64,000 nucleotides of DNA from Gluconobacter wancherniae NBRC 103581 (GCF_007988885.1 NZ_BJUZ01000001.1:1-64000); one strand, 5' to 3'; counted from the first letter of the stretch, positions 35,384 through 46,137 are shown. Numbers and translations: made by a program. The notes: generated by a model not told the origin, from the letters alone.

Positions 35384-35741
35384 ATGAGTAGGTGGTCCCC
35401 CGTTGCGCGAGCCATGGATATCGAACTTGCAGCGGTGGCGCCCGCGCGTCTTTCTAGGCAAGAGATCGCTCTCTGGCGCGAGCCGAACCGGACGCTTCAT
35501 GCTTGGGAAGATCGGTGTCCCCATCGGGGCATGCACCTGAGCTTCGGGTTTGTGCACGGGAATAATCTGACGTGCCTGTATCATTGTTGGCAATGTGATG
35601 GTGCTGCTCGTATGCTCGAGGAATGTTCGGTGCTGCGTCGAAACATATTGATGGCGGCCATGATCTGTATCCCGCCATGAGGCATTTTATCCGGCGCATC
35701 CCTGCGCTTACGGGGTTTATCGCAATGCCAGGAATCCCTGA
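35384..35741 (+). pseudogene. N-terminal Rieske domain fragment of an oxygenase
   Basis: From the ATG at 35384 the protein reads MSRWSPVARAMDIELAAV, then the Rieske iron-sulfur motif CPHRGM (Cys-X-His) and, after about 17 residues, CLYHCWQ (Cys-X2-His). After CDGAARM the frame is lost, and the next frame gives YPAHPCAYGVYRNARNP and a stop at 35739. The catalytic domain is missing. With the minus-strand piece at 34779-35160 this suggests one oxygenase gene broken by an inversion or deletion. Confidence 0.7.
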
Positions 35742-36842
35742 ATGTCACTGAAAAAACCATTTTTCTTTGGGCGCCGGGCGGCCCTTTCCGGGGCAGGCAG
35801 CTTTCTGCTAACGTCTGGCGTCAGGGCGGCAACTCCGCGATTTGCACCTGTTCGAGAAGAAGACCTTCTGGTTGCGTTCGGGCACACCAGCCCGGTAACG
35901 GACGGCGGGTGGACGCATGCGCACGATATGGGAATTCAGGCTCTGAAGCGCACGTATCCGAAGCTGAAAACGCTGTATGTTGAGAGCATTCCATATTCGG
36001 CAGATGCAACACGGATATTTCGCCAGTTTGTCGCAGAAGGTGCGCAAATGGTCATCTCGACGTCCAATTACGGTGACTTCATCCGGGACGTTGCGGATCG
36101 TGCTCCAGCAGTGGCGTTTATGGAGTGCGATGGACATGCCGTCAGTGGGAATCTCGGCTGGTATTACATCACACACTGGTATGCGAGTTATGCCATTGGC
36201 GTTGCAGCAGCGCGGCTGAGTAAAACTGGCAGGCTTGGCTATGTTGCGTCGTTTCCTGTTCCATCGGTTTATGCAGGCGCCAATGCTACATTGCTCGGGG
36301 CGCGGTCCGTAAATCCCGAGGCAACAATGCGAGTGATTTCGATCAACTCGTGGTTCGACCCACAGGCTGCGACAGAGGCCGGGTCTGCACTCGTTGATAG
36401 CGGTTGTGATTTTCTCTGTGGCATCATGGATGATCCCGGATATCTACGCGTTGCACAGGATCGTGGTGTATGGGCCGCTATGTGGAACACAGATATGCGT
36501 CAGTTCGGCCCGGACGCGTATGTCAGCTCCGTTACGCTGGATTTTGCCAAATTTTACATTGAGCAGGTGGGCGCTCGGATCCGTGGAGACTGGAAGCCTG
36601 AAGCACGCTTCCTGACGTTGGGTGCTGGTGTCGACCGCGATGCATGGGGACAACGTGTGCCAGAGGTAGTTCGTGTGGAAGCCGATGCGGTACGCGCACG
36701 CATGCTTGGTGGCTGGTCTCCGTTTCAGGGTCCTCTTTATGATTCCGAGGGGAAGCTGAGGGTGGCGGAGGGGCATGTCATGAATGACATGGAGCTCTAC
36801 AACTGGAACTGGCAACTGCAGGGAGTATCGGGCCTTGGATGA
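35742..36842 (+). CDS. BMP-family substrate-binding protein of a nucleoside ABC importer
   Basis: 366 residues. The N-terminus FGRRAALSGAGSFLLTSGVRAA is a signal peptide with a twin-arginine-like pair. The body is of the Med/BMP (PnrA) periplasmic binding fold: VTDGGWTHAHDMGIQALK, AEGAQMVISTSNYGDFI, ASFPVPSVYAGANATLLGAR and SWFDPQAATEAGSALVDSGCD. This family feeds purine nucleosides or bases to four-component ABC importers, and the ATPase and two permeases follow directly with overlaps. With guanine deaminase next door, purine bases or nucleosides are the probable cargo. Confidence 0.9.
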   Translation: MSLKKPFFFGRRAALSGAGSFLLTSGVRAATPRFAPVREEDLLVAFGHTSPVTDGGWTHAHDMGIQALKRTYPKLKTLYVESIPYSADATRIFRQFVAEGAQMVISTSNYGDFIRDVADRAPAVAFMECDGHAVSGNLGWYYITHWYASYAIGVAAARLSKTGRLGYVASFPVPSVYAGANATLLGARSVNPEATMRVISINSWFDPQAATEAGSALVDSGCDFLCGIMDDPGYLRVAQDRGVWAAMWNTDMRQFGPDAYVSSVTLDFAKFYIEQVGARIRGDWKPEARFLTLGAGVDRDAWGQRVPEVVRVEADAVRARMLGGWSPFQGPLYDSEGKLRVAEGHVMNDMELYNWNWQLQGVSGLG

Positions 36843-38418
36843 GCATGAGCGCTCTGAGGGCGCGCCGCGTCCCCTTAATCTTGCGCCTGGAACACCGCCA
36901 GTTCTGACATTATCTGGCATCTGCAAGTATTTCCCAGGTGTTATTGCGAACGAAGACGTTTCTCTGGATGTTTTCCCTGGCCAAATTCATGCGCTGTTGG
37001 GAGAAAACGGAGCAGGAAAATCAACGCTGATGAATGTTGTCACCGGGCTTTACCAGCCGGATGGCGGTGAAATCATTGTTGATGGGTACGGTGTGACGTT
37101 TGCTGCGCCTGACGCTGCTATCGCGGCTGGGATTGGCATGGTTCATCAGCATTTCAAGCTGGTCTCGCGTTTTACGGTCGCTGAAAATCTGCATCTGGGC
37201 TGGTCTGAAACGCCCCGTCGTCTTTCTGCCAGACAGATCGAGGCGAATGCGCGGACGTTGTCTGAGAAATTTGGTCTGGCAATTCGCCCCGAGGCTGTTG
37301 TTGGGACGCTTTCTGCTGGCGAGCAGCAGCGCGTGGAAATCCTGCGTGTTCTCTCACGTGGTGCGCGCCTGCTTATTCTGGATGAGCCGACAGCGGTGCT
37401 CAGCCCCGTGGAGGTGGGAGAGCTGTTCATAGCACTCCGGCGTTTCCGTGATGGGGGAGGCGCCGTCATCATCATCAGCCACAAGCTTGATGAGATCATG
37501 GCCCTTACTGATCGTGTTTCGGTTCTGCGGCATGGGCGACTTGTTGGCACGCATCTCACGGCTTCGACGACACCTGCTCTTCTGGTGGCGGAAATGATTG
37601 GCCGCCCGGTAACGCTGGCGACGTCATATCCACGAGGAAATGAGGTTCCGGTGACGCCCTCGCCACTGGTTCTCGAGGAGGTAACTGCTCGTGATGACGG
37701 CGGGATTATCAGGCTGGAAGGCGTAACGCTTTCCTTGCGTGCAGGGGAAATTCTCGGTGTCGCAGGCGTGACAGGAAATGGCCAGCCTGAGCTGGCTGAA
37801 GTTCTGACTGGCCTGCGTGCGCCCGATCAAGGTAGCGTTGCACTTGATGGGGTGGCCGTGAAGCAGGCTGACCCGGCTGTTTTCGCCCGTGCCGGCGTAG
37901 GTCATGTGCCGGAAGACCGCCTGCGGAGGGCGCTTGCACCTTCTTTGAGCGTTGCCGAAAATGCGGTCCTGCGAGAATACGCGCAGGCTCCCATCGGGGG
38001 GCGTTTTGGATTTTCCATCGTACGTGCGCGCGAATTTGCACAGCTTCTCGCCGATAAGGTTGGTGTGAAGCTTCCAGGCGCAATGATGCCTATTCGTGGG
38101 CTTTCAGGCGGTAACCAGCAGCGCCTGGTTCTTGAGCGCGAAATCCGTATTGCGAGCAGGGTTTTAGTGGCCAGTTATCCCAGCCGTGGGCTGGATATTG
38201 GTGCGATTGCAGCGATGCGTGAAATGCTCGCGAAGGCACGCGATGCGGGTGTGGCGGTCGTTTTGATGTCTGAAGATCTGGATGAGATTTTTGCCTTGAG
38301 TGATCGTGTGGCGGTGTTGTGTGCAGGCCGGTTGATGGCCGTGATTGACCGCTGTGATGCCGATCGTGACCGCATTGGTGCATTGATGAGCGGGCGTACA
38401 CAGGCGGAGGCAGCATGA
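36835..38418 (+). CDS. Nucleoside ABC importer, double ATPase
   Basis: About 527 residues from a TTG at 36835, which overlaps the previous stop and has GGGAG 11 bases upstream; an ATG at 36784 is possible but lies deep inside the upstream gene. The two ATPase halves are clear. The first has Walker A GENGAGKST and signature LSAGEQQRVEILR. The second has GVTGNGQPELAE in place of a canonical Walker A and LSGGNQQRLVLEREI. This doubled, half-degenerate layout is typical of the BMP/ribose-type importers (NupA/YufO group). Confidence 0.92.
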   Translation: MDEHERSEGAPRPLNLAPGTPPVLTLSGICKYFPGVIANEDVSLDVFPGQIHALLGENGAGKSTLMNVVTGLYQPDGGEIIVDGYGVTFAAPDAAIAAGIGMVHQHFKLVSRFTVAENLHLGWSETPRRLSARQIEANARTLSEKFGLAIRPEAVVGTLSAGEQQRVEILRVLSRGARLLILDEPTAVLSPVEVGELFIALRRFRDGGGAVIIISHKLDEIMALTDRVSVLRHGRLVGTHLTASTTPALLVAEMIGRPVTLATSYPRGNEVPVTPSPLVLEEVTARDDGGIIRLEGVTLSLRAGEILGVAGVTGNGQPELAEVLTGLRAPDQGSVALDGVAVKQADPAVFARAGVGHVPEDRLRRALAPSLSVAENAVLREYAQAPIGGRFGFSIVRAREFAQLLADKVGVKLPGAMMPIRGLSGGNQQRLVLEREIRIASRVLVASYPSRGLDIGAIAAMREMLAKARDAGVAVVLMSEDLDEIFALSDRVAVLCAGRLMAVIDRCDADRDRIGALMSGRTQAEAA

Positions 38419-39458
38419 GCAGCTCACGGACACGTCTGACCGTTGTTCCCACGCAGCGCATTCTTGTGGGGCGCGGACTTGCGCTTCTTGCTGCCCTGCT
38501 GATCGTCGCTGTGACGTTAGCTGCAATGGGGCGTTCGCCGATTACGCTGTTTGGGTTGGTTATGCACTCGACTGTTGGGTCCCGGTTCGGGCTTGAGGAC
38601 CTTGCGCTCTTCATGACGCCTCTCATGCTAACGGGCGCTGCGGTGTGGGTCGGAATTCGCGTCAATTTATGGAATATCGGCGCGGAAGGGCAATTTTATG
38701 CTGGCGCTACGGCTGCAACCGCAGTTGGTTTATTCACTGGCTTGCCGCCAGCCCTCGCCATACCAGCCATGATTGTTGCTGGCATGGCAGCTGGAATGGC
38801 ATGGATTTTTGTTCCCGCGGTCGCCCGTGCGTGGTTGGGTGTGAGTGAAATTGTCACGACATTGCTCCTGAATTTCGTGGCATCGCTCTTGGTATATTAT
38901 CTGGCAACTGGGCCTTGGGCAGATCGCGTGACGGGTGCTCTGGCTTCTACAGAGCGGCTGCACGTAATCCTCCCTGATATCTGGGGGGTAGTGCACTGGG
39001 GCTTCCCTCTCGCAGTTTTCACTGTCGTTGTTCTGGGGGTGCTGCTGGCCCGCAGCCGGTTCGGGTATGAAACGGCAATTGCTGGTGCCAATCCCGAAGC
39101 TGCCCGCTACGCGGGTATCTCTGTGGCGCCGCGTGTGTTGGCTGTCCTGCTTCTGTCGGGTGGATTGGCTGGGCTTGCTGGCATGGTTGAGGTCGCGGGA
39201 ACGGTGCACAGGCTGCAGGGCGGGATTGCCAATAATTATGGCTATTTGGGTATTGTCGTGGCGCTTCTGGCACGAGGATCCTGCCTGTCCCTCATTCCCG
39301 CAGCCCTGCTGATGGCGTTTATTCTGGACACGGGCATCGTACTCCAGACCACGCAGATCAGCGCATCCGCCGTGCTCGCCATTACCGGTCTTCTGGTGTT
39401 GGCGATTGCTGTTGGTGATGAACTTGCAGCTTATGCACGGGTAAAGAAAACCTCATGA
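38415..39458 (+). CDS. Nucleoside ABC importer permease 1
   Basis: 347 residues, eight or more membrane helices, BPD_transp_2 type. Marker segments are WNIGAEGQFYAGATAATAVGL and VSEIVTTLLLNFVASLLVYYLATGPW, typical of the NupB/YufP permease. The start overlaps the ATPase stop by 4 bases (ATGA), and the stop overlaps the next permease in the same way, so all four importer genes form one tightly coupled operon. Confidence 0.93.
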   Translation: MSSSRTRLTVVPTQRILVGRGLALLAALLIVAVTLAAMGRSPITLFGLVMHSTVGSRFGLEDLALFMTPLMLTGAAVWVGIRVNLWNIGAEGQFYAGATAATAVGLFTGLPPALAIPAMIVAGMAAGMAWIFVPAVARAWLGVSEIVTTLLLNFVASLLVYYLATGPWADRVTGALASTERLHVILPDIWGVVHWGFPLAVFTVVVLGVLLARSRFGYETAIAGANPEAARYAGISVAPRVLAVLLLSGGLAGLAGMVEVAGTVHRLQGGIANNYGYLGIVVALLARGSCLSLIPAALLMAFILDTGIVLQTTQISASAVLAITGLLVLAIAVGDELAAYARVKKTS

Positions 39459-40393
39459 TCGAGCTTCTTACAGGCCTTCTGGGTCATGCTGTGCTGTCTG
39501 GCAGCGTTCTTGCACTCGCGGCTTTGGGAGAAGTCATAGCCGAGCGTTCGGGCGTGACGAACCTTGGCGTCGAAGGGCTGATGTCTCTTGGTGCGGTGGT
39601 GGCCGTGATGACGGTGGCGGCCATTCCTCACCCGTGGGTCGGGCTATTGATGGCAGGGCTGGTTGGAGGTCTTGGAGCGGGCGTTCTGGCGCTGGCCAGC
39701 GTCGTGCTGCGTGCCAATCAGGTTCTGTGTGGCGTAGCCGTGACGTTTCTCGGGCTCGGACTTAGCGCGACCATAGGCCGTCCTGTTGCTGGTATGCCTG
39801 TTCCGGTGATTTTCGAACCTGTCTCAGTCCCTATGCTTTCCAGCATACCTGTTATCGGGCCAGCTGTTTTCGCACAGAATATTCTGGTCTATTTCATCTA
39901 TCTGCTCTTGCCACTGATTGTACATTTCTGGCTCTTCCGAACGCGGTATGGGTTGGACCTGAGAGCTGTTGGCGAAAACCCTGCTGCGGCCGACGCAGTG
40001 GGCGTTCCGGTAACGAAATTGCGTGTCATGGCGGTGATGATTGGGGGGATACTGGCCGGGTTTGCGGGCGCAGATCTAACGCTTGCTGTCGTACCTGTAT
40101 GGTCTGACGGTATGATTGCCGGACGTGGCTGGATTGCGGTGGCGCTTGTAATTTTTGCAGGCTACCGACCTGTCTGGGCTGTAGCATCAGGGCTGCTCTT
40201 CGGCCTTGTCACAGCAATCGGTTTCATGGGGCAGGCGCGGGGATGGCCTGTTGCGCCAGCAGTTTTGAACACGCTGCCATATCTTGGGACTATTGGTTGT
40301 ATCATCGTGCCAATTCTGGCGTTTCCCCGCCTACGCCGCGCGATGGCGGCTCCTGCGGCGCTAGCAACGCCCTATCATCGGACAGGGCGCTAG
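39455..40393 (+). CDS. Nucleoside ABC importer permease 2
   Basis: 312 residues, BPD_transp_2 type membrane protein (NupC/YufQ type): GEVIAERSGVTNLGVEGLM, then GLDLRAVGENPAAADAVGVPV and GRGWIAVALVIFAGYRP. It completes the importer with permease 1. Its last 4 bases overlap the 3' end of the convergent MocR-type regulator gene. Confidence 0.93.
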   Translation: MIELLTGLLGHAVLSGSVLALAALGEVIAERSGVTNLGVEGLMSLGAVVAVMTVAAIPHPWVGLLMAGLVGGLGAGVLALASVVLRANQVLCGVAVTFLGLGLSATIGRPVAGMPVPVIFEPVSVPMLSSIPVIGPAVFAQNILVYFIYLLLPLIVHFWLFRTRYGLDLRAVGENPAAADAVGVPVTKLRVMAVMIGGILAGFAGADLTLAVVPVWSDGMIAGRGWIAVALVIFAGYRPVWAVASGLLFGLVTAIGFMGQARGWPVAPAVLNTLPYLGTIGCIIVPILAFPRLRRAMAAPAALATPYHRTGR

Positions 40394-41799
40394 GAGCGCG
40401 GGTTCGGGATAGGATTAGACAGAAAACTGAACAGCCGCGGATTATCCATCTGACTCGCGTTGAAGCGCAGCCATGGTGTCGGTGTCTGATCCGGGCTGAA
40501 CAGAAAACCGGGGGCGAGCATGATGTTCTGCTCCGCGGCTTTCCTCGAAATTTCCACGGGGGTTCCTCTGTTTTGAAAGCGAGCCCATAGGAACATTCCT
40601 CCCTCAGGGCGTGTAAAAATCTCCAGCCCGGCTGTTCGCAAGGAGCTTTCGACATTTTTTCGGGTAACTGCCAATTTGTCCCGGAGTTTCGCCAGATGCA
40701 GGCGATACCGTCCATCTGCCAGAATTGTATGGACGACTGCTTCGCCCATGGAACTGCTTGTCAGACTGCTGGCCATTTTAAGGCGCAGGATCCGTGCCGA
40801 GATGTCTGCAGGGCAGGCAAGAAATCCCACACGCAAGCCCGGCGATATTGTTTTGGAAAAGCTGCTGATGAAAATGACGCGTCGCAACTGATCGAGATGT
40901 GCCAGCGTGGGAATGGCCTCATCCGCCAGCCCACCGAAGATATCGTCTTCGATGATCATGAAGTCGTGCCTTTCAGCCAAGCTCAACACATGATGCGTAA
41001 CAGACGGCGTACAACTGGTACCCGTCGGATTATGGAGGCGTGTATTGAGCACAAAGGCCTTTGGTCGCTTTGTGTGGGCAACTTGCTCAAGCGTTTTCAG
41101 GCACGGGCCATCATGAAGGCGCGGAATGCCAATGACCCTGAGGCCAAGTGCCTCCAGAGCCGGGAATAGATTGCAGTAGCCCGGGTCCTCAACCAGCACG
41201 GTATCTCCGGGCTGCGTCAGACAACGGACACTCAGTTCCAACGCCTGACTGGCGCCATGTGTCAGAATCAGAGCAGAAAGATCGCATTTTATCCCCTGCC
41301 TCAACAGAAGCAGACGTACCATTTCCCTTAGTCCGGGGTGGCCGTATGGATTGCCATACCCCGACATGGCGGGGTCGGGGCGACGAGCCAATGCGGTGAA
41401 GGCATGGCGAATTCCGTCAAGGAAAAGATAGCTGTCCGGTAGCCAACCACACCCGGCCTGAATGACCGAGGCATTGTTTTCATAGGCCCGTTGCAACATC
41501 CACGAAGAGTCGATCGATGTCGCGATATCCGCAGGCACGGCTGCGGCTTCATTCCTTTGCTCGGCTTGTCGTGCAACGAAAAAACCACTAGCGCGCCGTG
41601 CCTCCAGAACACCATCGGCTACAAGGCGGTTATAGGCATTTGATACGGTAAGCGGGCTGACCTCGCATTGTGCAGCCAGACGTCGGATGGAGGGCAGCCG
41701 CGTACCCGGTATCCAGTTGCCATTCTGTACCAGGGCAGAGACCTGCCGGATGATCTGAGCCACGAGTGGCGTCTGGGCGTGATGGTCAATTTCAAGCAT
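40390..41799 (-). CDS. MocR/PdxR-type regulator (GntR helix-turn-helix plus aminotransferase fold)
   Basis: 469 residues. The N-terminal GntR winged helix (about 10-75: WIPGTRLPSIRRLAAQCEVSPLTV) is fused to a class I aminotransferase-like domain with HGASQALELSVRCL, VEDPGYCNLFPALEALG and the PLP-lysine region ISSFSKTISPGLRVGF. Such regulators sense PLP-linked ligands such as amino acids. It is divergent from the beta-alanine aminotransferase gene, and repeats in between probably form its operator, so it may regulate that gene in response to beta-alanine (inference). Confidence 0.9.
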   Translation of the reverse strand: MLEIDHHAQTPLVAQIIRQVSALVQNGNWIPGTRLPSIRRLAAQCEVSPLTVSNAYNRLVADGVLEARRASGFFVARQAEQRNEAAAVPADIATSIDSSWMLQRAYENNASVIQAGCGWLPDSYLFLDGIRHAFTALARRPDPAMSGYGNPYGHPGLREMVRLLLLRQGIKCDLSALILTHGASQALELSVRCLTQPGDTVLVEDPGYCNLFPALEALGLRVIGIPRLHDGPCLKTLEQVAHTKRPKAFVLNTRLHNPTGTSCTPSVTHHVLSLAERHDFMIIEDDIFGGLADEAIPTLAHLDQLRRVIFISSFSKTISPGLRVGFLACPADISARILRLKMASSLTSSSMGEAVVHTILADGRYRLHLAKLRDKLAVTRKNVESSLRTAGLEIFTRPEGGMFLWARFQNRGTPVEISRKAAEQNIMLAPGFLFSPDQTPTPWLRFNASQMDNPRLFSFLSNPIPNPRS

Positions 41800-41807
41800 G
41801 ATGGCTG

Positions 41808-41870
41808 ACTGTACTGCCTGTTCTGATGATACAGTTTAGCCCCATATTCTCACAACTGTATATATTCAGT
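41808..41870. promoter_or_regulatory. Repeated ACTGTA half-sites between MocR-type gene and aminotransferase
   Basis: ACTGTA occurs at 41808-41813 and 41855-41860, its complement TACAGT at 41830-41835, and the related ATTCAGT at 41864-41870, in the 165 bases between the divergent starts. MocR-type proteins bind repeated short half-sites, so this is the likely operator. Confidence 0.6.
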
Positions 41871-41964
41871 TTGATTTATATCCGCGATAATATCGTTCGC
41901 ATGTGACGGATCCGGAACGACGACCGGTAAGGAACACACCTATCATCAGTCTGTGAGGCGTATC

Positions 41965-43314
41965 GTGTCGAAACTGACCAATGAGTTTGACTGTGTTGAA
42001 ACCATCAGGAAGGGCCCATACTGGATGCCCTTCACCGCCAATCGGAGAGTAAAAGCCAATCCTCATGCCCGGCTTTTAACGTCTGCAAAGGGGCCATATT
42101 ATTATACGGCTGATGGCACAGAGCTTTTTGATACCCTTTCTGGGCTCTGGTGTTCCCCACTTGGCCACGCACATCCGAAGATTGTCGAGGTCCTAAAAAC
42201 CCAAGCGGAAAAACTTGATTACGCCCCGCCGTTCCAGATGACGAACCCGCAGACGGTCCATCTGGCCGAACGCATTGCCAATCTTGCACCGGCCGGTCTG
42301 GAGCATGTTTTTTTCGCCAATTCAGGCTCCGAAGCTGTCGATACGGCTTTAAAGGTCGCGCTTGGCTATCATCGTCTGCGTCATGAAGGGCAGCGCTTTC
42401 GCATGATCGGGCGGGAGCGGGGCTATCATGGAGTTGGGTTTGGCGGAATGTCCGTGGGTGGCATCGTGCCAAACCGAAAAATGTTTGCTTCCGGGATGAT
42501 GCCTGGCGTGGATCATTTGCGCCATACCTACAGCTCTGAGCACATGGCGTTTTCACGCGGTCAGCCCAATTGGGGTGCGGAGTATGCAGAGGATCTGGAG
42601 CGCCTTGTCGGTTTGCATGACGCATCGACTATTGCGGCTGTTATTGTCGAGCCGGTTCAGGGATCAACAGGCGTTATTGTGCCACCTGTCGGATATCTGC
42701 AGAAATTGCGTGAGATCTGTACGAAATACGGCATTTTGCTGATTTTTGACGAAGTCATTACGGGTTTCGGGCGCATGGGAGAAAACTTTGCGGCCCAGCG
42801 TTTTGACGTAAAGCCGGATATGATCACTTTTGCAAAAGCCGTCACTAATGGAATTATTCCGATGGGCGGCGTTATTGTGACGGATGAAATCTACAATACC
42901 TTCATGACCGGCCCTGAAAACGCTGTCGAATTCGCGCATGGCTACACTTATTCCGGCCACCCCATGGCCACGGCTGTTGCTCATGCCGTTCTGGACGTCA
43001 TGGAGGAAGAATCCCTCTTTGCACGTGTCCGTACATTGGAGCCGGTTCTGGAAGATGCAGTTCATGGATTGCGGGAGCTTTCTTCAGTGAAGGACGTACG
43101 CAATATCGGGCTGACGGCAGGTGTGGATCTTTGTTCCGCTGATGGTGCGCCGGGCGCTCGAGGGCTTGCCATTTTCGAAAAAGGTCTGCGCGAGGGGCTT
43201 CTTCTGAGATGCACTGGCGACACCATCTCTTTCGGCCCTCCCTTTATTTCCACACCAGATCAGCTTCGCGGAATGATTGATGGGGTCCGCCGTCTCATCC
43301 AGTTCGTTTCCTGA
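41965..43314 (+). CDS. Class III aminotransferase, probable beta-alanine:pyruvate transaminase
   Basis: 449 residues from a GTG at 41965 with GAGG 6 bases upstream; a GTG at 41953 is the alternative. It is a PLP-dependent class III aminotransferase: FANSGSEAVDTALKVAL, YHGVGFGGMSVGGI, LIFDEVITGFGRMG and the PLP lysine in ITFAKAVTNGIIPMGG. The sequence follows omega-amino acid:pyruvate aminotransferases. In this context it turns beta-alanine, the end product of uracil breakdown, into malonate semialdehyde, which the next gene would decarboxylate. Its own promoter faces the MocR-type gene. Confidence 0.88.
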   Translation: MSKLTNEFDCVETIRKGPYWMPFTANRRVKANPHARLLTSAKGPYYYTADGTELFDTLSGLWCSPLGHAHPKIVEVLKTQAEKLDYAPPFQMTNPQTVHLAERIANLAPAGLEHVFFANSGSEAVDTALKVALGYHRLRHEGQRFRMIGRERGYHGVGFGGMSVGGIVPNRKMFASGMMPGVDHLRHTYSSEHMAFSRGQPNWGAEYAEDLERLVGLHDASTIAAVIVEPVQGSTGVIVPPVGYLQKLREICTKYGILLIFDEVITGFGRMGENFAAQRFDVKPDMITFAKAVTNGIIPMGGVIVTDEIYNTFMTGPENAVEFAHGYTYSGHPMATAVAHAVLDVMEEESLFARVRTLEPVLEDAVHGLRELSSVKDVRNIGLTAGVDLCSADGAPGARGLAIFEKGLREGLLLRCTGDTISFGPPFISTPDQLRGMIDGVRRLIQFVS

Positions 43315-43338
43315 ATTTAGAAAAACAAGGACAAGACT

Positions 43339-43746
43339 ATGCCGTTATTGCACTTTCATCTTATTGAAGGTCGTACCGATCAAGAAATAAAAACACTTCT
43401 CGACGCTGCTCATGAGGCCATGTTGGAGGCATTTAATGTCCCGCGTGGCGACCGATATCAACTGGTTTCGGAGCATAAGCCTTCACGGATGATCGTCGAA
43501 GACACTGGACTGAACATCCCACGGACCAAAAACGTTGTGCTTCTTCAGATGTTCAGTCGTCCCCGCGGAGAAGAAGCCAATGCACTCTTCTATCGATTGC
43601 TAGTGGAGAAGCTTGAACAAGCGTGTGGGATTGCATCATCTGACGTCATGATTGCTGTTGTTGAAAACGAAGATGCACACTGGTCGTTCGGCTATGGTCG
43701 CGCTCAATTTCTGACGGGAGAACTGGGCGCAAAAAAGCCGGACTGA
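43339..43746 (+). CDS. Malonate semialdehyde decarboxylase (tautomerase superfamily)
   Basis: 135 residues including Met1. After Met removal, Pro1, Asp37, Arg73 and Arg75 are all in place, the catalytic set described for malonate semialdehyde decarboxylase of Pseudomonas pavonaceae. The FHLIEGRTDQEIKTLL start and the SFGYGRAQFLTGEL end are typical of this branch. The enzyme converts malonate semialdehyde to acetaldehyde and CO2. It lies 24 bases after the beta-alanine aminotransferase, its probable supplier. In the known haloalkene pathway the same enzyme follows other steps, so its use here in pyrimidine breakdown is an inference from gene order. Confidence 0.88.
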   Translation: MPLLHFHLIEGRTDQEIKTLLDAAHEAMLEAFNVPRGDRYQLVSEHKPSRMIVEDTGLNIPRTKNVVLLQMFSRPRGEEANALFYRLLVEKLEQACGIASSDVMIAVVENEDAHWSFGYGRAQFLTGELGAKKPD

Positions 43747-43760
43747 CTTCGGCTTCATAT

Positions 43761-45256
<1,496 letters not shown>

Positions 45257-45299
45257 TCAGATCTTGCCAGGATCGAGGAAAGGCTGGAACGATGTTTCT

Positions 45300-45980
45300 A
45301 TGAACGAGATACTTTCCGCGCGCGGCATATCCGACAGTAGGTCTTCCCAGAAGACCCGCCCGGGCGTGCCCAGACAGGCGGCGGAGGCGACTATTCTTGC
45401 GGCGGCTGAGCGCGTGTTTGGGCAGCACGGATTTCGGGGCACGAGCATGAACGAGATCGCCCAGGAAGCGGGAGTCCCCAAGGCAAACATTCACTATTAT
45501 TTTGGTACGAAGGAAGAACTTTATCGGAGTGTTCTGGAAGGCATCATGACTTTCTGGTTGCACGATGCCGATTACTGGCTGGTACCTGAGCGCCGGGCTT
45601 GCGACGGGTTTGAGGGCTATATCCGTGCGAAAATGATGTTCTCCCGAGAGCGTCCTGATGCCTCCCGTATTTTTGCATATGAGCTTTTGCAAGGAGCGGG
45701 GAATATTCACCATTATCTCTCTACGACTCTGCGGGAGCATGTTGCGAGACGCGGGCAGACATTTGCAGTCTGGGAAGAAGATGGGCAGATGCCTCGTGTT
45801 GATCCCGCGCATCTGATGTTCGCAATCTGGTCAATGACACAGGCCTACGCAGACATGAGCGCCCAGATGAATGCGGTAATTGGCAACGCGCATCTCCTTG
45901 AATCTGATTTCGAAACAGGACTGCAAACGATCCTGCGCCTCGTTTTGGGCTTTTGCAATGATGTGGCAGGAAAATCGTGA
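45300..45980 (+). CDS. RutR-like TetR-family regulator
   Basis: 226 residues from the ATG at 45300; a longer frame would begin inside the hydantoinase start region. The TetR helix-turn-helix is AAERVFGQHGFRGTSMNEIAQEAGVPKANIHYYFGTKEELY. The C-terminal part (YIRAKMMFSRERPDASRIFAYELLQGA and FAIWSMTQAYADMSAQMNAV) follows RutR, the uracil-responsive repressor of Escherichia coli. A near-perfect RutR site lies 70 bases downstream, in front of preT. It probably represses the pyrimidine operon until uracil is present. Confidence 0.86.
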   Translation: MNEILSARGISDSRSSQKTRPGVPRQAAEATILAAAERVFGQHGFRGTSMNEIAQEAGVPKANIHYYFGTKEELYRSVLEGIMTFWLHDADYWLVPERRACDGFEGYIRAKMMFSRERPDASRIFAYELLQGAGNIHHYLSTTLREHVARRGQTFAVWEEDGQMPRVDPAHLMFAIWSMTQAYADMSAQMNAVIGNAHLLESDFETGLQTILRLVLGFCNDVAGKS

Positions 45981-46049
45981 GATCGGCAATGAAATTTCTC
46001 CCGCCTGAGTGTGGGAAAATGAATGTTGCTAAAGGTACGATGTAATTTT

Positions 46050-46065
46050 TTGACTATTTGGTCAA
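46050..46065. promoter_or_regulatory. RutR-type operator upstream of preT
   Basis: TTGACTATTTGGTCAA matches the RutR consensus TTGACCAnnTGGTCAA in all but one position. It lies 73 bases before the preT start and 70 bases after the regulator stop. No second copy was found between the regulator and the hydantoinase gene. Confidence 0.78.
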
Positions 46066-46137
46066 GTTTACGTTGCGGAATCGGTCTGACTTCAGTCATG
46101 TTGTGTCAAGAAATGCACATGGTGGAGATTTCTTTTC

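Noticed and set aside
36784-36834. ATG start for the nucleoside importer ATPase inside the binding-protein gene
   Set aside because: It would add 17 residues not found at the N-terminus of this family and lies 59 bases inside the upstream gene; the TTG at 36835 has better spacing to GGGAG.
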